Assembly: GCA_029582155.1 (NCBI GenBank)
Contig: CM055907.1
Span: 8,526,001-8,590,000 of the forward strand
Direction: 5' to 3'
From: Panopea generosa
Lineage: Eukaryota; Mollusca; Bivalvia; Adapedonta; Hiatellidae
Length of the DNA: 64,000 bases
Shown here: piece by piece, positions 61,071 through 64,000 of the stretch
How the letters are laid out: the number at the start of each line of letters is the position of its first letter
How positions within the stretch are numbered: the first letter of the stretch is position 1
Made by a program: the position numbers and the translations under genes
Notes under the pieces: model-generated
What the model saw: only the letters and a program-made list of their open reading frames with translations
Database searches by the model: none
Told to the model about the DNA's origin: nothing

Positions 61071-61346
61071 CCAAATAATTGTATTGTTATATAATTTTTA
61101 TACATACTACAAGTAACATTAAGAATATAAATACATAAACTTAAAATAGATATAGAGGGGGTATTAACAAATTGATGAGCATGTTAAGACCCAAGTGTCA
61201 CTGGTTCTGTTTCCGGTTGGGTGACGTGTGAGGTGTTGCAAATGTCTTATTTTGTTGCAAGTTGCTGCATGTCGTTCTTCAAAGGGGATGTTAAACCGTC
61301 GGTCCTTTGTTCAGGAAAACAGAACCATGTGCACGTAAAATATCGC

Positions 61347-61414
<68 letters not shown>
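61347..61414. repeat. (ACAG)n microsatellite
   Basis: About 17 uninterrupted CAGA tetranucleotide units, so recently active in slippage. Confidence 0.98.
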
Positions 61415-61415
<1 letters not shown>

Positions 61416-61527
61416 TCTAACCTAACTGCATAATTTGTAACAAACATATCTTTTAAATAATACTCGTGAGATATATGAATATAACTATTAACAGTTTGTT
61501 TCTTTATATGGTCAACGACACGTTTAC

Positions 61528-61629
61528 CTTTAAGTTTTTCACCCGAGACATTGGGTCATGTTCAAAGATCTCTTGGGAAACTATGGTTTTGTTCGATGCA
61601 TGAGCTATCTTGACAAAATCATCAATCAC
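61528..61629 (-). CDS. GABA-B receptor-like exon: most 5' exon found in window
   Basis: 34 codons, acceptor CCGTTAG, donor GTAAAC. VIDDFVKIAHASNKTIVSQE then FEHDPMSRVKNLK; (D)DP.s.vk.LK precedes the NDxRI segment in GABA-B receptors, and the next exon (59932-59997) begins NHDARI. Confidence 0.88.
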
Positions 61630-64000
61630 CTAACGGAAAAAGAGATTATTACTATAATTATACTATTTGTTTACTTAAGGCAACATAACCTTTTAAATAG
61701 TATCGAAATATTTCTCAGAGTAACCTGAATGAAATAAGAAATCATAGATCAGCCAAGTGTTGACACAACTGCATTGCTGAACACCCGTGAGCGTTCATGG
61801 TCAACAATGCCTCTGTTTTACAAGGTGTTTCTTCGAGTTTATCTAAATACATGAAAACTTAACCTAATGTTGATTGGTTGCATAAATATATCTGATCAAC
61901 ATCAATGAGACGAAATGCTATTCCTGAGATAGGTCAAATTCTTGATCACTTAGATGCTATTTCTTTGAGTAAAGGGTTAAAGTTTATACTTGACAAGTTT
62001 TGTGAAATAGGAGCCTGTTAATCGTTCTCCGCAACATTGTCATGACATGTCCCAAACTGTACAACTTTCGTTTCATGTAAGATACAACGTACATTAGCAT
62101 TGAAGCAATATACATTATTTTACATAACACATATTTGTAAGACGATTATATATGATAATACATTTATAGGTAATTCAATTGCTATGAAAAAGCTAGAGCA
62201 CGATGCTTCGGGTTCTGTTTTATTTCTTCAGAAAATTGCATCAACATCATATCATTATTTAATTAGTGTATAACAATAATCGTTTTAGAAACAGAATTCA
62301 ACCATAAATAAGCGCAAAATGCTGACTTTCACCCATGTACAAGACTTATGGCCCATTTCCTAAAAAGAAACAATAGAAGCAAAATTAGACGTATGAGGTG
62401 TTTCAATTTCATAGTTTCACCATGTCTCTTTGTAGATATGATAAAAACCGTTTACAAATAGACAGATGTTAAATGCATTGATATTACCGTATGTACCTTT
62501 AACACGAAATCTGTATATAATTTTAGTTTCGTGCTATGCGTTCAAAACAAATTACAGTTACAATCATAAACTCAAATCAAATCTAAATGACATATAATTT
62601 ATTATCAAATTAGTGAATATTGAACGTGAGATAATTGACCTCTCTGATGAAGTGCTTGTAGGCAATAAGCACGTAATAATGAGTAAATTGGTCCAAGACA
62701 GTAATTTCTAATTACTTGCAAATGGCTTGCATTTGTGTTGACATGCTTTGTATAATATCGGTAGGTAACGTGTAATAGCAATAACCGGCCAGGTATGAAC
62801 TTGCTGAAATAATTAAGGTAATGATGCTATATTAGATTGATAACTTAACACCTGAACAGAATAGTTCCTGATAATATGTTTCATAAACTTCAAGATGTAA
62901 TTTGATCAAATCACACATTGTCACGTTCTCTGTTTCTTTGATATAAAATATTTTAATTTAAAACATCGTTATCTTATTTCAGATCATAAATTTGTTCATA
63001 CCATGAACGTTGATTGATTCAGCACATTTATGTAGTTGATCAATTCTGATTCAGTGCGTTATTTTGAGTAGTTCTGTACGTATATGGATTGTTTTAAAAT
63101 TACGTTTTCATTTCAATCTCATGAATACCTTGAATTTCTAAGTTAAGTAGACGAAGACGAATTATGTTTGATAATTGTTTGCTTTCTGTAAGCACATAAG
63201 TGCGTTTTATCGATGCAGCATTTCGGTTTAAAGAAGAGTTTTAGTCTTAACATACATTAACACGTACATCCTTAAGAGTTGTACAAAGTAACAGAATCCT
63301 GTTTGAACAAAGTCAATGGATCATGTAAAGGTTGTGTAATTTGACTGAATCCCATAAGTAATGTTATCGCGTTTGTGGAAGTCATTGAATTCCGTAATGG
63401 TTGATAACGACTTTACTAGTTCCTTGAAAGATCGACTTTCATGCACGTTTATCAAAAACGTTCATTTCATATATTTATATTAAAATAACTCTCAATCCAT
63501 TTCATCTTGGTCTGTTCAATAATTATTAAAAAACATACTAGCATCTAAAGTAAGTGTCTTGAAAAGAATAATAAGCCTAGCCTCTTTGTTAATAAAACAT
63601 ATTTAATTACAAATAATGTACAGTTACATGGAAGAAATTAAATATAAGATGTGCCTATATAATTGTGAAAGTCATTCAGAATAGAAGAAAATTTACAGCT
63701 TTTGTAAATATGTTTCCCTGGTGTTGCCTTTTGTACAGAGACAATACCGTAGATTGTGATATGTTATTATGTCAAGTAAAGTCTATAATAAAGTTTCGCC
63801 TTAACAAAGTTTCCTTTATATCGCAACACAATTCTTTATATGATACTAATTTTCGTTTCCACCCGTTCATAAAAAATATGTAAGTAGTTCAAACGTGCCA
63901 ATACTTTCCATGTATTAAAGATATACAAACAATGTCTTTTAAACAACAATACCTTTATGACAACAAGAAAACTTCATTGTGAAACGGAAAGCAACTAGGA
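61630..64000. other. Intron / upstream of receptor exons, nothing recognised
   Basis: I looked on the minus strand for the preceding flytrap exon and found none I could support. The plus frame 63665-63883 has no motif. The remaining 5' exons are expected to the right of the window. Confidence 0.45.

Larger units (their letters stand above)
39891..61629 (-). other. Gene span (3' part): GABA-B receptor-like class C GPCR
   Basis: Thirteen minus-strand exons join in frame (582 codons including the stop), each with AG acceptor and GT donor. In order they give the second half of a Venus-flytrap domain, a short linker, seven transmembrane helices and a 49-codon tail exon. Diagnostic matches to GABA-B receptors are DARIVFVACYEDMARKILCA, W..SWYSEFFW with GCTVEEM..VIEG, G.TGK..F, KMSSPNINN before TM2, FGALFSKTWRVYRIF after TM3, FLAWETRHV at the end of TM5, ALNDSRQIGLCLYNV at TM6 and FLPK after TM7. 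The transmembrane part is closer to subunit 2 (AWETR, KTWRV, KMSSP) than subunit 1 from memory. The family couples to Gi/o as heterodimers at the plasma membrane. The 5' exons (signal peptide and lobe 1) lie beyond base 64000. The gene's introns are full of tandem arrays. Confidence 0.92.

Noticed and set aside
61780-64000. Upstream flytrap exons of the receptor
   Set aside because: Several minus-strand stretches were tried but none gave family motifs with an acceptor and donor in phase.

Overview
The window is animal nuclear DNA: intron-split genes with GT/AG junctions, AT-rich introns, tRNA-derived SINEs, a mariner element and very many minisatellite arrays. The two recognisable genes (an NLR-type NACHT-LRR protein with a CXorf38-like front end, and a metabotropic GABA-B-type receptor) and the repeat style suggest an invertebrate, most likely a bivalve mollusc. 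That assignment is inference. All exon calls below were made by eye from reading frame, splice signals and remembered family motifs; no search was run.

Layout. 1-7860 is a minisatellite of 43-44 bp monomers; its long ORFs are by-products of an 87-bp dimer period. 8843-19055 (+) is a six-exon gene: a CXorf38/DUF4559-like N-terminal domain with an RNKKIMH motif, three coiled-coil exons, then one large exon with a NACHT ATPase and an LRR array of eight in-register 243-bp units. The last exon carries two in-frame stop codons (17772 and 18891), so it is either a truncated allele or a young pseudogene. 19600-35000 holds no gene I can support. It is a repeat field: a 4 x 100-bp array, SINEs, a 40-bp minisatellite, a family of short inverted-repeat elements, a mariner copy nested in that family, two MITE-like elements and a 71-bp minisatellite. 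35870-38640 is a decayed coding region with a 66-bp (22-codon) repeat and transposase-like fragments.

39891-61629 (-) is the 3' two thirds of a class C GPCR of the GABA-B receptor type. Thirteen exons, all phase-compatible and summing to 582 codons including the stop, run from the middle of the Venus-flytrap domain through seven transmembrane helices to a short tail. The 5' exons lie beyond the right edge. Its introns hold five tandem arrays, SINEs, a LINE fragment and a MITE-like element. One array (57640-59940) runs in register into an exon's 5' splice site.

The two genes have no evident functional link. The NLR-like gene would be an intracellular immune sensor if functional; the GPCR would be a plasma-membrane neurotransmitter receptor subunit.
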